Shown: positions 18,861 through 27,982, numbered from the stretch's first letter. The stretch is 64,000 nt of DNA from Candidatus Rifleibacteriota bacterium (GCA_015233565.1 JADFXM010000016.1:83356-147355), one strand, 5' to 3'. Translations and numbers: made by a program. The notes: generated by a model not told the origin, from the letters alone.

Positions 18861-19703
18861 ATGGCGATAATTACTTTGTTTGCTGGATTACCGAAATTTT
18901 TGACCGATGTTCATATTGAAACTGCTATCTTGCCAGGAAAACTTGATAATATGGTTTCCAGCGGTGTACTTTGGCAAGCTGCCCCTGGTCGTTTTTTGCT
19001 GAATGTGCCAGATGTTGGTAGATATTTGGTTGAGAATGGGCAGTGTATATTGATAGATGCAACATCGAAGGCTAATGAAGCAGATGTTCTCAGGTTTTTA
19101 CACATGATGCCATTTGCAGCACTTTTCTACCAGCGAAATATGCCGGTCTTTCATGCAGCTGCGGTGGCTATGCCAAAACGAGATGGATGTATTTTGCTGG
19201 CCGGCGATTCTATTTCAGGAAAATCCTCTCTTTTAGCAACTTTGTTGCAACGTGGCTGGTGGTTGTTAGCAGATGACCTAGTTGTTGCGGATTTAAATAA
19301 AAGAGGTCAATTGATTGTTTTTCCCACTTTTCCGGAGGTTATTCTCTGGCAGGATGTACGGGAGAAACTTCAAATAGTTTCAACAAACCACAGGTTTCCA
19401 CAAATAATTTCTTACAGTGCACAGTTTCTGACAGAGTCTCTCCCATTGCGTGCAGTCTATTGGCTTTCTGTTTTTAATAAAAACGAGGTTGAACTCTCCG
19501 AGATAGGTGGTAAGGATCGTTTTCAAGCTATGGGTTTGCTTTCATATAATACTCGTATCGCAGATGCCTTACTTGACCGTTTTGCTTACTTCCCGAAAGT
19601 GTCGGTTTTTGCCAGGACAATTTCTGTTTATCGTCTTCGCCGTCCGCGTGGTCGATGGAGTATGCTGGAATCAGCCGATTTGGTGGAACGAAACAAAATA
19701 TGA
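18861..19703 (+). CDS. HPr-kinase-like protein 1 (lasso tailoring kinase candidate)
   Basis: 280 residues. It contains the HPrK-type P-loop GDSISGKSSLLATLL (about 115-129), preceded by VFHAAAVAMP (the conserved His/Ala strand) and followed by GWWLLADDLVVAD, where the DD pair corresponds to the HPr-kinase catalytic acid region. Relatives encoded in lasso clusters (paeninodin K protein) phosphorylate the C-terminal Ser of the precursor. The Ile C-terminus of the precursor here means the target residue, possibly a Thr or Ser within the core, is unknown. It lies 25 bases after the cyclase and overlaps the second kinase by four bases (ATGA), clearly one operon. Confidence 0.8.
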   Translation: MAIITLFAGLPKFLTDVHIETAILPGKLDNMVSSGVLWQAAPGRFLLNVPDVGRYLVENGQCILIDATSKANEADVLRFLHMMPFAALFYQRNMPVFHAAAVAMPKRDGCILLAGDSISGKSSLLATLLQRGWWLLADDLVVADLNKRGQLIVFPTFPEVILWQDVREKLQIVSTNHRFPQIISYSAQFLTESLPLRAVYWLSVFNKNEVELSEIGGKDRFQAMGLLSYNTRIADALLDRFAYFPKVSVFARTISVYRLRRPRGRWSMLESADLVERNKI

Positions 19704-20614
19704 GCAGTAGTTATACTTATTCAGCTTATGGCCTGACTTTGCGCTTACCCTTTCCATGTCCTCCGTTGACACCCATTGACTTTTCGGAAACGCCTGATGT
19801 AACGGTGACTTACGGTTCTGTACCTAAAAAACTGGATCGGTTCGAAGCAACAAATGACAATTTCAAGTTGGGTTGCCGCTGGCAAACCTCTCCGGGGCGC
19901 TTCCTTTTACTGGGTGGCTTGTCTTCGGGGCGTTTTCTTGTTGAAGATGGTAAAGAGGTCACAGTTGAACTCAACTCACAAGCCTCCGTTGAGCTTGTTG
20001 TCTACCATTTTTTACACCCTGTACTTGCGGCGATATTGCGCCAGCGTGGTTTGCTTATACTTCACGGCAGTACTTGCGTTACACCGCAGGGAGCAGTGGT
20101 CATTGTTGGTTTGTCAGGAATGGGTAAATCCACAACTATTGCGGCTTTGCTTGATCGTGGGTGCCCCATGCTTGCTGATGATGTTACTGCTTTGCATTTA
20201 AGGAGTAATGATAGCTGTGTTGAGGTTTTGCCAGGTGTGCCACAATTAAGTCTTCTTAGAGATGCAGCCCAAGGTTTGGGTTTGAATGTCGAGGTTCTAC
20301 AAAGCAGCTCCTTGCGACGTGGCAAGGCTGTTATGTTTTTTTCAAATAATCTGAAGGTCAAACCCGTGCCGTTGCGGACAATTTATTTACTGAAATATTT
20401 TTCTGGTGACACGTTGCAAATTGTATCCCTTACTGGGGCAGTGAAGTTTGCCGCCTTGCAGGATAGTATTTATGGCCCGTTACTGCCTCAGGAACATCCA
20501 AATGTTTTCTCGCTCATTTCTATAATTACGAAACAGGTGAAGCTTTTTTGCATAAAGCGTCCCGAAGGAAAGTGGACTGTGAAAGAGATTGTTGAGGTAA
20601 TACTGGATGGGTAA
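19700..20614 (+). CDS. HPr-kinase-like protein 2
   Basis: 304 residues from ATG 19700, overlapping the upstream stop (ATGA). It has LLILHGSTCVTP, the P-loop VGLSGMGKSTTIAALL (about 136-150) and GCPMLADDVTALHL, so all three HPrK-fold motifs are intact. It shares overall layout with kinase 1 (RWQTSPGRFLLLGG against LWQAAPGRFLLNVP), so the two are diverged paralogs. Two kinases in one lasso locus could act on different residues or form a heteromer. It overlaps the sulfotransferase gene by eight bases. Confidence 0.8.
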   Translation: MSSSYTYSAYGLTLRLPFPCPPLTPIDFSETPDVTVTYGSVPKKLDRFEATNDNFKLGCRWQTSPGRFLLLGGLSSGRFLVEDGKEVTVELNSQASVELVVYHFLHPVLAAILRQRGLLILHGSTCVTPQGAVVIVGLSGMGKSTTIAALLDRGCPMLADDVTALHLRSNDSCVEVLPGVPQLSLLRDAAQGLGLNVEVLQSSSLRRGKAVMFFSNNLKVKPVPLRTIYLLKYFSGDTLQIVSLTGAVKFAALQDSIYGPLLPQEHPNVFSLISIITKQVKLFCIKRPEGKWTVKEIVEVILDG

Positions 20615-21464
20615 GATTATTTGGTTAGCTTCTTATCCTAAATCAGGTAACACTTGGTTGCGTATCTTCCTTGCCAACTATTTGCGTGATGGTTTGGAAC
20701 CCGTTGACATAAATAAGCTCGAAAGTCCACCTATTGCCAGTTCGCGAATATGGTTTGATGAATTGACTGGTGTGCAGGCAACGGCTTTGGATAATGCTTC
20801 GATCAAGCGCCTTCGCCCTGGGGTGTATCGCTGTTTGGCGCGTGATGCTCAGGAGACATTGTTTGTTAAGGTGCATGATGCGTGGGGTTTTGCAAGCCAC
20901 AATGAATCATTGTTCCCCGCAGATGTGACTGCTGGAGTGGTTTATATTATTCGGAACCCTTTGGATTTGGCTATTTCCTGCGCTCATCACTGGGGAATCA
21001 GCTTGATTAAGGCTGTGGAAAATCTATGCAATCCGGACTTCGCTATTGGCGGAACAACGGGGGGAGTAAGTGAACAATTATCTCAGAACCTTGGTTCCTG
21101 GAGTGGCCATATTAGAAGCTGGTTGGATGAATCAAATTTGCCGGTTTATTTGGTGCGCTTCGAAGACTTACACATTGATACGGAGGGTGTATTTAGCAAG
21201 ATAGTTAATTTTTGCAACTTGCCATTTGAGAGAGCGCGGTTGGGCAAAGCGGTAGCTTTTTCTGGTTTTGCTGAATTGCAACGGCAGGAACGGGAAAAAG
21301 GTTTTTGCGAATGTTTAACTTCGTCCAGGCCGTTCTTCCGACGAGGAACGGTGGGAACCTGGCGCGAGGAATTACCGTCCGAACTTGTTCAAAAGATCGA
21401 AACGATACATGGACAGTTTATGCGAAGATTTGGATATCTGGATGAGGGTAATCAATCAACTTAG
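20607..21464 (+). CDS. PAPS-dependent sulfotransferase
   Basis: 285 residues. It starts MGKIIWLASYPKSGNTWLRIF, where YPKSGNTW is the 5'-phosphosulfate-binding loop. VVYIIRNPLDLAISCAHHWG matches the 3'-phosphate-binding region with its Arg and Ser, and the C-terminal FFRRGTVGTWREEL matches the RKG-x-x-GDW-type motif. It should move sulfate from PAPS to a hydroxyl (Ser, Thr, Tyr or sugar). Its place between the kinases and PqqD-like gene makes the lasso peptide the likely acceptor; this is inference. PAPS could come from cysD-cysNC in the same window. Confidence 0.9.
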   Translation: MGKIIWLASYPKSGNTWLRIFLANYLRDGLEPVDINKLESPPIASSRIWFDELTGVQATALDNASIKRLRPGVYRCLARDAQETLFVKVHDAWGFASHNESLFPADVTAGVVYIIRNPLDLAISCAHHWGISLIKAVENLCNPDFAIGGTTGGVSEQLSQNLGSWSGHIRSWLDESNLPVYLVRFEDLHIDTEGVFSKIVNFCNLPFERARLGKAVAFSGFAELQRQEREKGFCECLTSSRPFFRRGTVGTWREELPSELVQKIETIHGQFMRRFGYLDEGNQST

Positions 21465-21477
21465 AAAGGTGTGAAAG

Positions 21478-21759
21478 ATGACATTTGAAATGGCAACCCG
21501 AATTCAACGAGTAGCAGATTTACGGACTACTCCAGTGGATAACGAGATTGTGATTATGAACATGGCCAAAAATAATTATGTGGCTTTGGATGACATCGGA
21601 CGACGCATTTGGGAGCTATTGGAAAACCCTTGCCGAATCGATGAAATGTGTCACCAACTGAGTCGGGAGTTTGAGGTTACACCGGAGCAGGCTGCTGCTG
21701 ATGTTTTCCCATTTCTGGAAGAATTGAAAAGTGAAGGTCTGATACGCATTTGCTTGTAG
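21478..21759 (+). CDS. PqqD-like RiPP recognition element (lasso B1 protein)
   Basis: 93 residues, the usual PqqD length. It has the strand NEIVIMNMAKNNYVALDDIGRRIWELLENP and the downstream helices CHQLSREFEV and AADVFPFLEELKSEGLI, which together form the winged-helix RRE that binds the leader peptide. Stand-alone B1 proteins present the precursor to the leader peptidase B2 in lasso pathways. AAAGGTG lies just upstream of ATG 21478, 13 bases after the sulfotransferase stop. No B2 is encoded next to it, which is unusual. Confidence 0.88.
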   Translation: MTFEMATRIQRVADLRTTPVDNEIVIMNMAKNNYVALDDIGRRIWELLENPCRIDEMCHQLSREFEVTPEQAAADVFPFLEELKSEGLIRICL

Positions 21760-21826
21760 TGAACATGCGATTTTCCCCGGGATATCCAATGGAGCGGTGT
21801 TTGGAAAAAGAAAGGTTTTTTTGATT

Positions 21827-22903
21827 ATGGAGCACATTCGTAGTAACAAAATTCCCTTTAATATTGATGGTTCCTATAGAGTGCTAGTTTTTCAAACCTG
21901 GGGAATCGGTGATCTAATAATGGCAACTCCGATTATTTCAGCTCTAAAGACTTTTCCTCAGGTGGAAAAACTATTTGTGGCTGTTGGCGGTGAAACGCAA
22001 AAGAGGCTCTTAATTTCTGAAATCCCTGAAAAGGATATATTGATCTTTCCTTGTTCAACAAGTGTTGTCGAAACCTATTGGAAGAGATTAATATTTTTTC
22101 GATCCCTAAAAAGAAGAAAAATTGATGTAGCTTTTGTAGGAACACTCCATAATAGAAAATCAGGTTTTGCATTAAAATATTTTTCCAATATTAAGTTTGT
22201 TGTTGGTGATTCTTTTCCACCAAAACCAATGGGATATACTCATTGGCAGGAATTTAAACGTTTTTTCCATAGGGTAGAAGGAAGCGAGCAACTTGTAAAA
22301 TTGTTTTTTCCAAATTTTGCTAAAGGGAAAATGATTTTGGGGGTCGACAAAAATGTTCGCGCTTCATCTTTGGAATATATTTCTTCTTTTTCGAAAGATT
22401 TAACTAATTTTGGGGTTCATCCAGGTAGCGGAAAATTGCAAAAAAACAAACGAGTTCCACCATCTAAGTTGATTCAAATTTTAAAGGCAATGCTGGACAA
22501 TTTCCCGATAAGATTATTTTTGTTTTTTGGCCCAGAAGATATGGGCATTTTTTCAATTTTCAAGGATGAATTTCAACACAATTTGAGGGTTATTTTTGTT
22601 CAAGAAAAAGATATTGCAAAAGTAGCAGGAATTATCTCCCAATTAAAAGGTTTTATTGCCTCGGATTCTGGTTTAGGACATCTTGCAGCTGCTCTCCAGA
22701 TACCTGTTATTACAATTGCTGGTCCAACAGATTTCTTAGCAACAAGACCTTGGGGAAAAAACAGTCAAATTATTCTTTCTGAAGAAAAAATAATTTGCAG
22801 ACCTTGTTATTATAAGGATTCAGTTCCCCAGAGTGCTGTTTGCCTGGAATCAATTAAAACTTCGCAAATTTTAGATATGGTTTCTTCGTTGATAAAATGT
22901 TGA
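21827..22903 (+). CDS. GT9-family glycosyltransferase (heptosyltransferase-like)
   Basis: 358 residues from ATG 21827 (AAAGG ten bases upstream; GTG 21797 in frame has no good site). Motifs of the GT9/ADP-heptose transferase family: VLVFQTWGIGDLIMATPIIS at the N-terminus, FGVHPGSGKLQKNKRVP at mid-protein, and FIASDSGLGHLAAALQIPVI followed by AGPTDFLATRPWG. These enzymes add heptose or a related sugar from a nucleotide-activated donor. It is AT-richer than the five preceding genes, so it may belong to a different acquisition. In this locus it could glycosylate the peptide or an associated lipid; it could also be an LPS gene placed here by chance. Confidence 0.85.
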   Translation: MEHIRSNKIPFNIDGSYRVLVFQTWGIGDLIMATPIISALKTFPQVEKLFVAVGGETQKRLLISEIPEKDILIFPCSTSVVETYWKRLIFFRSLKRRKIDVAFVGTLHNRKSGFALKYFSNIKFVVGDSFPPKPMGYTHWQEFKRFFHRVEGSEQLVKLFFPNFAKGKMILGVDKNVRASSLEYISSFSKDLTNFGVHPGSGKLQKNKRVPPSKLIQILKAMLDNFPIRLFLFFGPEDMGIFSIFKDEFQHNLRVIFVQEKDIAKVAGIISQLKGFIASDSGLGHLAAALQIPVITIAGPTDFLATRPWGKNSQIILSEEKIICRPCYYKDSVPQSAVCLESIKTSQILDMVSSLIKC

Positions 22904-22936
22904 TCAGTTTTTTTCGAAAAGTTGAGGAGAAATTCA

Positions 22937-24211
22937 ATGCTGATCCCTCACCAAATTCAACTTCTATTAAGCCTGAGCCGTTTTGATTCAACTCCTTATT
23001 CCAGTTCTGATTCAGGAGAAGTATCAAAAATTAAACCCGAAGAATGGGAGGAATTAGCGAACCTTTCAAGAACATTGGGCATTGGTTCTTACTTTTTTCA
23101 TTGTCTTAAAACTAAGCATCTCTTGAAATTTCTTCCGGAAAACACTGCAAAAAGCCTTCACCACATTTACCTATTAACAGCAGCAGGCAATTCGAACCGC
23201 TATTCTGAAATTCAGCTCCTGGCAAAGGCCTTGAACCAAGAAGGCATTCCGATAATACTTTTGAAGGGAATTCATCTTGCAAAATGGCTTTATAAAAACA
23301 TCGCTATTCGGGAAATGTGCGATATTGATATTCTGGTTCCTGAAAAAAAAGCTATTCGAGCCTTTGAGATTGCAAGAAGCATTGGTTATGAAATTGTCTG
23401 TGAAGAAACGGCCCATCTTCCGACATTGAAAAACAGATCAACAAATGTTGTTTTGGAAATTCATCATTCTTTGAATGGAGTTTACGAAAGGACATTTTTC
23501 GATGAAAATGAACTATGGAAACACAGTGTTTTACTGGATTCTGAAAGTGAAAATGTCTATGGTCTGGAACTCGAAGATTTGTTGATTCATCTCTGTATTC
23601 ATTTGGTTTATCGTCATTTTTTGCATGTACATGGCTTGAAAGCTTTTTGTGACATTGTACAAATTACCAATAACCGGGAAAATTCTTTTTCCTGGGAAAA
23701 ATTCCTTCAGCGGGTGAGGGAAATGGGCTGTGAGCGGGGGGTCGGACTTTGCTTGAAATTGGGGAAAAATCTGATGGGTGTAAAAGTTCCTGAACATGTT
23801 GAACAAACCCTTGGAATGGCCATGATCCCTGAGGCAATTTATTCCAGCTCTTTACAACAGGTTTTTATCCCTGAAAAAAACTTACTTCGCAATTTCCCCA
23901 GGCTAGTTCTGGTTTTTCTTGGATTTGACTCACTTCGAAGTCGACTGAAATTTCTTAAGAAACGATTCTTCCCAAAAAAATTCATTGTTTCCACTGATTC
24001 TTTAAACAATCCAGAAGAAAAAAAATATTTTGAATTTCTGACAAATCGTATAAAAATCTTTTACTTCACGCTTTTAGATTGTTTTCGTAACGCAAGTGAA
24101 ATGCGAAAATTTGCTTCTGATTTTATTTCCTTCATCAGATACCTATATAAGGATTGTCCGAAGAAAGCCAAAGTCCAATCTCCACCAACAAGCCTTGAAA
24201 TAAAGGAGTAA
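22937..24211 (+). CDS. Uncharacterised nucleotidyltransferase family protein (PF14907-type), copy 2
   Basis: 424 residues from ATG 22937 (GGAG seven bases upstream; TTG 22922 would add five residues). Conserved core: GIPIILLKGIHLAKWLYKN and IREMCDIDILVPEKK, with the DID pair as predicted metal ligands. It is a close paralog of the gene at 14689-15933 over the whole length, so the pair brackets the lasso genes. It is followed after seven bases by the FAAL-type gene, suggesting operon membership. The function of this family is unproven; nucleotidylation of the product is one possibility. Confidence 0.8.
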   Translation: MLIPHQIQLLLSLSRFDSTPYSSSDSGEVSKIKPEEWEELANLSRTLGIGSYFFHCLKTKHLLKFLPENTAKSLHHIYLLTAAGNSNRYSEIQLLAKALNQEGIPIILLKGIHLAKWLYKNIAIREMCDIDILVPEKKAIRAFEIARSIGYEIVCEETAHLPTLKNRSTNVVLEIHHSLNGVYERTFFDENELWKHSVLLDSESENVYGLELEDLLIHLCIHLVYRHFLHVHGLKAFCDIVQITNNRENSFSWEKFLQRVREMGCERGVGLCLKLGKNLMGVKVPEHVEQTLGMAMIPEAIYSSSLQQVFIPEKNLLRNFPRLVLVFLGFDSLRSRLKFLKKRFFPKKFIVSTDSLNNPEEKKYFEFLTNRIKIFYFTLLDCFRNASEMRKFASDFISFIRYLYKDCPKKAKVQSPPTSLEIKE

Positions 24212-24218
24212 CTTCATT

Positions 24219-27095
24219 TTGACTAATTCCTTCTCATCGATTTCAGAAATTGTAGATTTCTGGGCTGAAAAGTCCGGAGAAAAAACTGCACTTGTTTTTG
24301 TGCTTCCTAATGGGAATACACAAGAAGTTTCTTTCGCTCAACTTCGTGAAGATTCAATTAACCAGGCATCCTTGCTTAAATCTGAAGGCTTAAATCCTCA
24401 GGATTTTGTTATTCTGGCTTTTGACCACGGGTATTCTCTTTTAAAATCTTTTTTGGGAAGTATATATGCAGGAATTATTCCCTCCATTTTTCCCTATGTT
24501 TCCGATTTTTACGACTCAGGGATTTATTCCACTCGCCTACCTGCAGTGGTTGAAAGTTTGCACCCTAAGGCAATTCTCACAGAAAAAAAATTCGTTGAAA
24601 AGCTTGCCAATATTCTTGGCCTCAAAGATTGCAAAGTCTTTTCTACTGTAAACAAGTCTGTCTTAAATAATTATTCCACACCTTTATCAATATCCCCTCT
24701 ACGAACCGCATTTATCCAATTTACCAGTGGAACAACCTATTCACCAAAAGGGATTGAAATCAGCCACGAAGCTGCAATTTTAAATGTTGGTTATATTGCG
24801 GAAATTGTAGGTTTTAAAGAAGATTGGGCGAACGTTGGCTGGCTTCCGCTTTACCATGATTATGGATTGTTCAGTCAGATTCTACTTCCACTCATTATGG
24901 GTGGACTTTCAGTGTTGATTTCTCCCAGAACTTGGCTCCGCCATCCAAGCCTCCTTTTTAAATTAATAGAAAAATATGGTGCTGAAACAACTTTCATGCC
25001 AAACTTTGGTTTTCATTATATGGTCAGGTCACTGTCTTCCAAAGAACTCGAGGGATGTAATCTGAATTCTCTTCGTATGATTGGAAATGCAGGTGAAAAA
25101 GCTGATTTTGATTCCATTATTCATTTTATTGAGGGATTCCAATATTTAGGTCTACGAAAAGAAACCATCAAAGTGTTTTACGGAATGGCTGAAAATTCGG
25201 CAATTATTTCCGCAACTCCTTCTGACCAACAAATTATCATGAAATCAGGAATTCAAAATGGAAAAATTATTTCAAAACCGGTTGTAAGTTGTGGGAAACC
25301 GGCAAGTCCTATTGAAATTGAAATCAGAGGTGACAATTGCGAGATTTTGCAGGAAATGTACATTGGAAAAATATTTATCAAATCGCCTTCGCTTTTTTCA
25401 GGTTATCGAAATAGATCAGACCTGACAAATGCCGTGATGAAAAATGGCTGGCTGGAGACGGGGGATCTTGGATTTCTCTCTGAAGGCCAACTTTTCGTCT
25501 GTGGGAGAGATAAGGATCTAATAATAATTGCCGGAGAAAAAATTTTCCCGGAAATTGTTGAGGAAATTTGTTTTAAGGTTGTACCAAAGGAAAAAATTAA
25601 AAGAATTGCCGCTTTTGGAATCCCTGATCAAAAGATTGGTACCGAAAAATGTATATTGACAATAGAGCCATCCCATTCATTTAACAGTCAGGAAGAACGC
25701 TCGTTTTCCACCGGAATTGTTTCGGAAATTCAAAGAGAGTTTGGTTTTACGCCAGGTGATGTCTGTTTTGTCAAAAAAGGATTGATCTGTGTTACAACCA
25801 GTGGAAAAATCATGCGTTCTGCAACCAGAGAAAACTATCTATTACAAGACTTTTGGCCTAATTTATCGACAATTAACCCAGAGATTGCCTTATCATTGGA
25901 TAAAAGTACATCGGAGACTCTCCAGGAGTTGCAATTATTTTTCAATCCATATTTGGCAATACCCATTTCGAAAGATGAAAATATTTTTTTGGCTGTTACG
26001 GATTCTCTTTTGCTTCTTCGCTTGATAAATAAACTGGAAGGAGCGTGCAATATTACGATCCCTTTCGATAAATGGTTGAAAAATCCCACATTGGAATATC
26101 TCGCCAAGCTAATAAAAAATCCAGAACAAGTAAAGTTTGACCAGTGTGTTTGTGGATATCAAGTAAAACAAGCTAATAAGCCTTTTTTGAAAAAATTAGT
26201 TCTCAGTTTATTTCAATTTCCCAAAACTGTTTTCAGAGCTTTTGCTGATGGGCCGATTTTTAGAAACAACCCACTTTCATATAAATTAGGAGTACGTATT
26301 CAGCGCTTAGTTTTTTCAATATTTCCTTTATGGAAAATTTATTTTGGAAGAAGATTATTTTTTCTGCATCAATTGATTGAAATGACCGAAAAAACAAAAC
26401 ATCGAAAAAAACGTTTCTTAACGGCGCTAATGATCAATACGTGGGTAAAGTGGAGAATTCATGCACTTCACAATCCAAAAACTTTCCGTAAGTACGTAAA
26501 AATTGTGATTAGTGAAAAACTTGAAAACATTATTCGAAGTAACAAACCTTTGGTTTTTGCTTTGCAGCAAAGTAACGGAAGATATATAATCAGCAAAACC
26601 CCCCAGTTTGCAATTAGAAAACCGCTTCCAGTGGTATGTGGTGCTGGATATGATGAGCTAAGCAAACGAGTTTCCCGGTTCAAATTTCTTTACGATGGAC
26701 TAAATCATCTTAAATCGGGTGGAGCCGTTCTTCTTGTGGCTGACGCCATTCCAGGCAATCAAAAGGGCATCGCAGTGACAGTCCCAAGCGGGACGAAAAT
26801 TTTCAAGCCTGGCTCGGCAGAATTAGCCGTTCGATCAAATGGTCTACTAATCCCAGTATTAACCAACATGGATGATTGGGGAAGATTTACAATTGAATTT
26901 TTAGATCCCATTGAAAGCAAATCAGCTTCTGAAGATCTACAGATAGCTGAAATGACAGAAAGACTAGGGAAAAAATTCGCTTCAAGATTTGAAAGCGATT
27001 TTCAGAATAGAATGTTTTATATTCTCGAGACTTATTTTGAAAATACAAACTCTAATTCAGCTGAAAAATTATGGAAGAAATTCTCAGGAGGTTAA
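24219..27095 (+). CDS. Trimodular FAAL - acyl carrier - LpxL-like acyltransferase
   Basis: 958 residues, TTG start with AAAGGAG ten bases upstream. Residues ~1-565 are a fatty-acyl-AMP ligase: FTSGTTYSPKGIEISH, the FAAL hallmark WLPLYHDYGL, FYGMAENS and ETGDLGF. Residues ~575-650 look like an acyl carrier domain with the pantetheine Ser in VTDSLLLLRLINKL. Residues ~700-950 resemble LpxL/HtrB acyltransferases: VLLVADAIPGNQKG and FKPGSAELAVRSNGLLIPVL. The HxxxxE/D catalytic motif region reads ALQQSNGRY, so the expected His appears to be Gln. A fatty acid would be activated, loaded on the carrier and transferred. As the last gene of the cluster it may acylate the lasso product, or make a lipid of its own. 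Confidence 0.82.
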   Translation: MTNSFSSISEIVDFWAEKSGEKTALVFVLPNGNTQEVSFAQLREDSINQASLLKSEGLNPQDFVILAFDHGYSLLKSFLGSIYAGIIPSIFPYVSDFYDSGIYSTRLPAVVESLHPKAILTEKKFVEKLANILGLKDCKVFSTVNKSVLNNYSTPLSISPLRTAFIQFTSGTTYSPKGIEISHEAAILNVGYIAEIVGFKEDWANVGWLPLYHDYGLFSQILLPLIMGGLSVLISPRTWLRHPSLLFKLIEKYGAETTFMPNFGFHYMVRSLSSKELEGCNLNSLRMIGNAGEKADFDSIIHFIEGFQYLGLRKETIKVFYGMAENSAIISATPSDQQIIMKSGIQNGKIISKPVVSCGKPASPIEIEIRGDNCEILQEMYIGKIFIKSPSLFSGYRNRSDLTNAVMKNGWLETGDLGFLSEGQLFVCGRDKDLIIIAGEKIFPEIVEEICFKVVPKEKIKRIAAFGIPDQKIGTEKCILTIEPSHSFNSQEERSFSTGIVSEIQREFGFTPGDVCFVKKGLICVTTSGKIMRSATRENYLLQDFWPNLSTINPEIALSLDKSTSETLQELQLFFNPYLAIPISKDENIFLAVTDSLLLLRLINKLEGACNITIPFDKWLKNPTLEYLAKLIKNPEQVKFDQCVCGYQVKQANKPFLKKLVLSLFQFPKTVFRAFADGPIFRNNPLSYKLGVRIQRLVFSIFPLWKIYFGRRLFFLHQLIEMTEKTKHRKKRFLTALMINTWVKWRIHALHNPKTFRKYVKIVISEKLENIIRSNKPLVFALQQSNGRYIISKTPQFAIRKPLPVVCGAGYDELSKRVSRFKFLYDGLNHLKSGGAVLLVADAIPGNQKGIAVTVPSGTKIFKPGSAELAVRSNGLLIPVLTNMDDWGRFTIEFLDPIESKSASEDLQIAEMTERLGKKFASRFESDFQNRMFYILETYFENTNSNSAEKLWKKFSGG

Positions 27096-27564
27096 ATCTT
27101 TCTTTTCATTATTTTCCGAAATTACAAAACTCCAAAAAAACGCATTATCTCAATAACTTGGGATAGTATCTGAATTGTAGTGTTAATACCAAAAAGCATT
27201 GAATTAATTTTTTTTTTGGTCGATAATGATGAATATGGTTTTATTCTCAGGTAAAATTATTCAATTTGTTAAGTAGATACCTAAATTCATTCCGAGAGTT
27301 GTGTGCTTTTGAAAGTAGGCGAATTGCTTTTAACCCAGGTTGCTCAAGAATTGGTAATCTTTGATGGAAAAATTATTATCGAAAAATCTTTATTATCCTA
27401 TTGTTTCACTTTTGAAGGCAACTTGGTATCAGTTTTGCGGTAGTTAAATAGAAGTCCTATATAAAATAGCCGCAATAGGAAACGGTGCCGGGAAAAATTT
27501 TTTATTACACCTGTTGGACGAGAAAACAAGTATTTTAACGATACCTCATTTTTTGGAATAGAGC
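27096..27564. other. Gene-free AT-rich region
   Basis: No ORF with a plausible ribosome-binding site or family match, no repeat match and no clear terminator was seen. Confidence 0.5.
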
Positions 27565-27912
27565 ATGGATGAAGAATACTTACCAGTATTTGCAGAAGAG
27601 ATTTTTATCGTAAATCTTTATGGGACTGACGAAGAAATTGATGAATTCAATATTCTTATTCAAAGTCCTGACGTCGAAAAAAATGTAATTTCGATGGCTT
27701 TGATAATTGAGGAAATCAAGCGTCGCAGTTTCCTTAAGATGAATTGGTATTGTTGTAGAAAGTGTGGTTATTTTGTTACATGCAAAATAAATTGGTATAG
27801 AGGAATTCGCAATTTTGATAAAAGAAATTGTTGTACATATTGCCAGGATTTCTGGGAATGCCACAAAAAATTTGTGGAAACTGTGAAACCAACCCCCGAA
27901 GAACCCGAATAA
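27565..27912 (+). CDS. Cysteine-rich small hypothetical protein
   Basis: 115 residues. The first half is acidic (MDEEYLPVFAEEIF ... TDEEIDEF). The second half carries WYCCRKCGYFV and NCCTYCQDFWECHKKF, two CxxC-type clusters about 30 residues apart that could form a zinc knuckle. The C-terminus is Pro/Glu-rich. No family is recognised. It stands alone between AT-rich gaps. The regular Cys spacing supports a real protein. Confidence 0.55.
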   Translation: MDEEYLPVFAEEIFIVNLYGTDEEIDEFNILIQSPDVEKNVISMALIIEEIKRRSFLKMNWYCCRKCGYFVTCKINWYRGIRNFDKRNCCTYCQDFWECHKKFVETVKPTPEEPE

Positions 27913-27982
27913 GATCGGAAATAAGATGACTTCTCAGTAGTCGAATAGCTGTGGTAAAAAAACTAGACTGAAATTTTTATTA

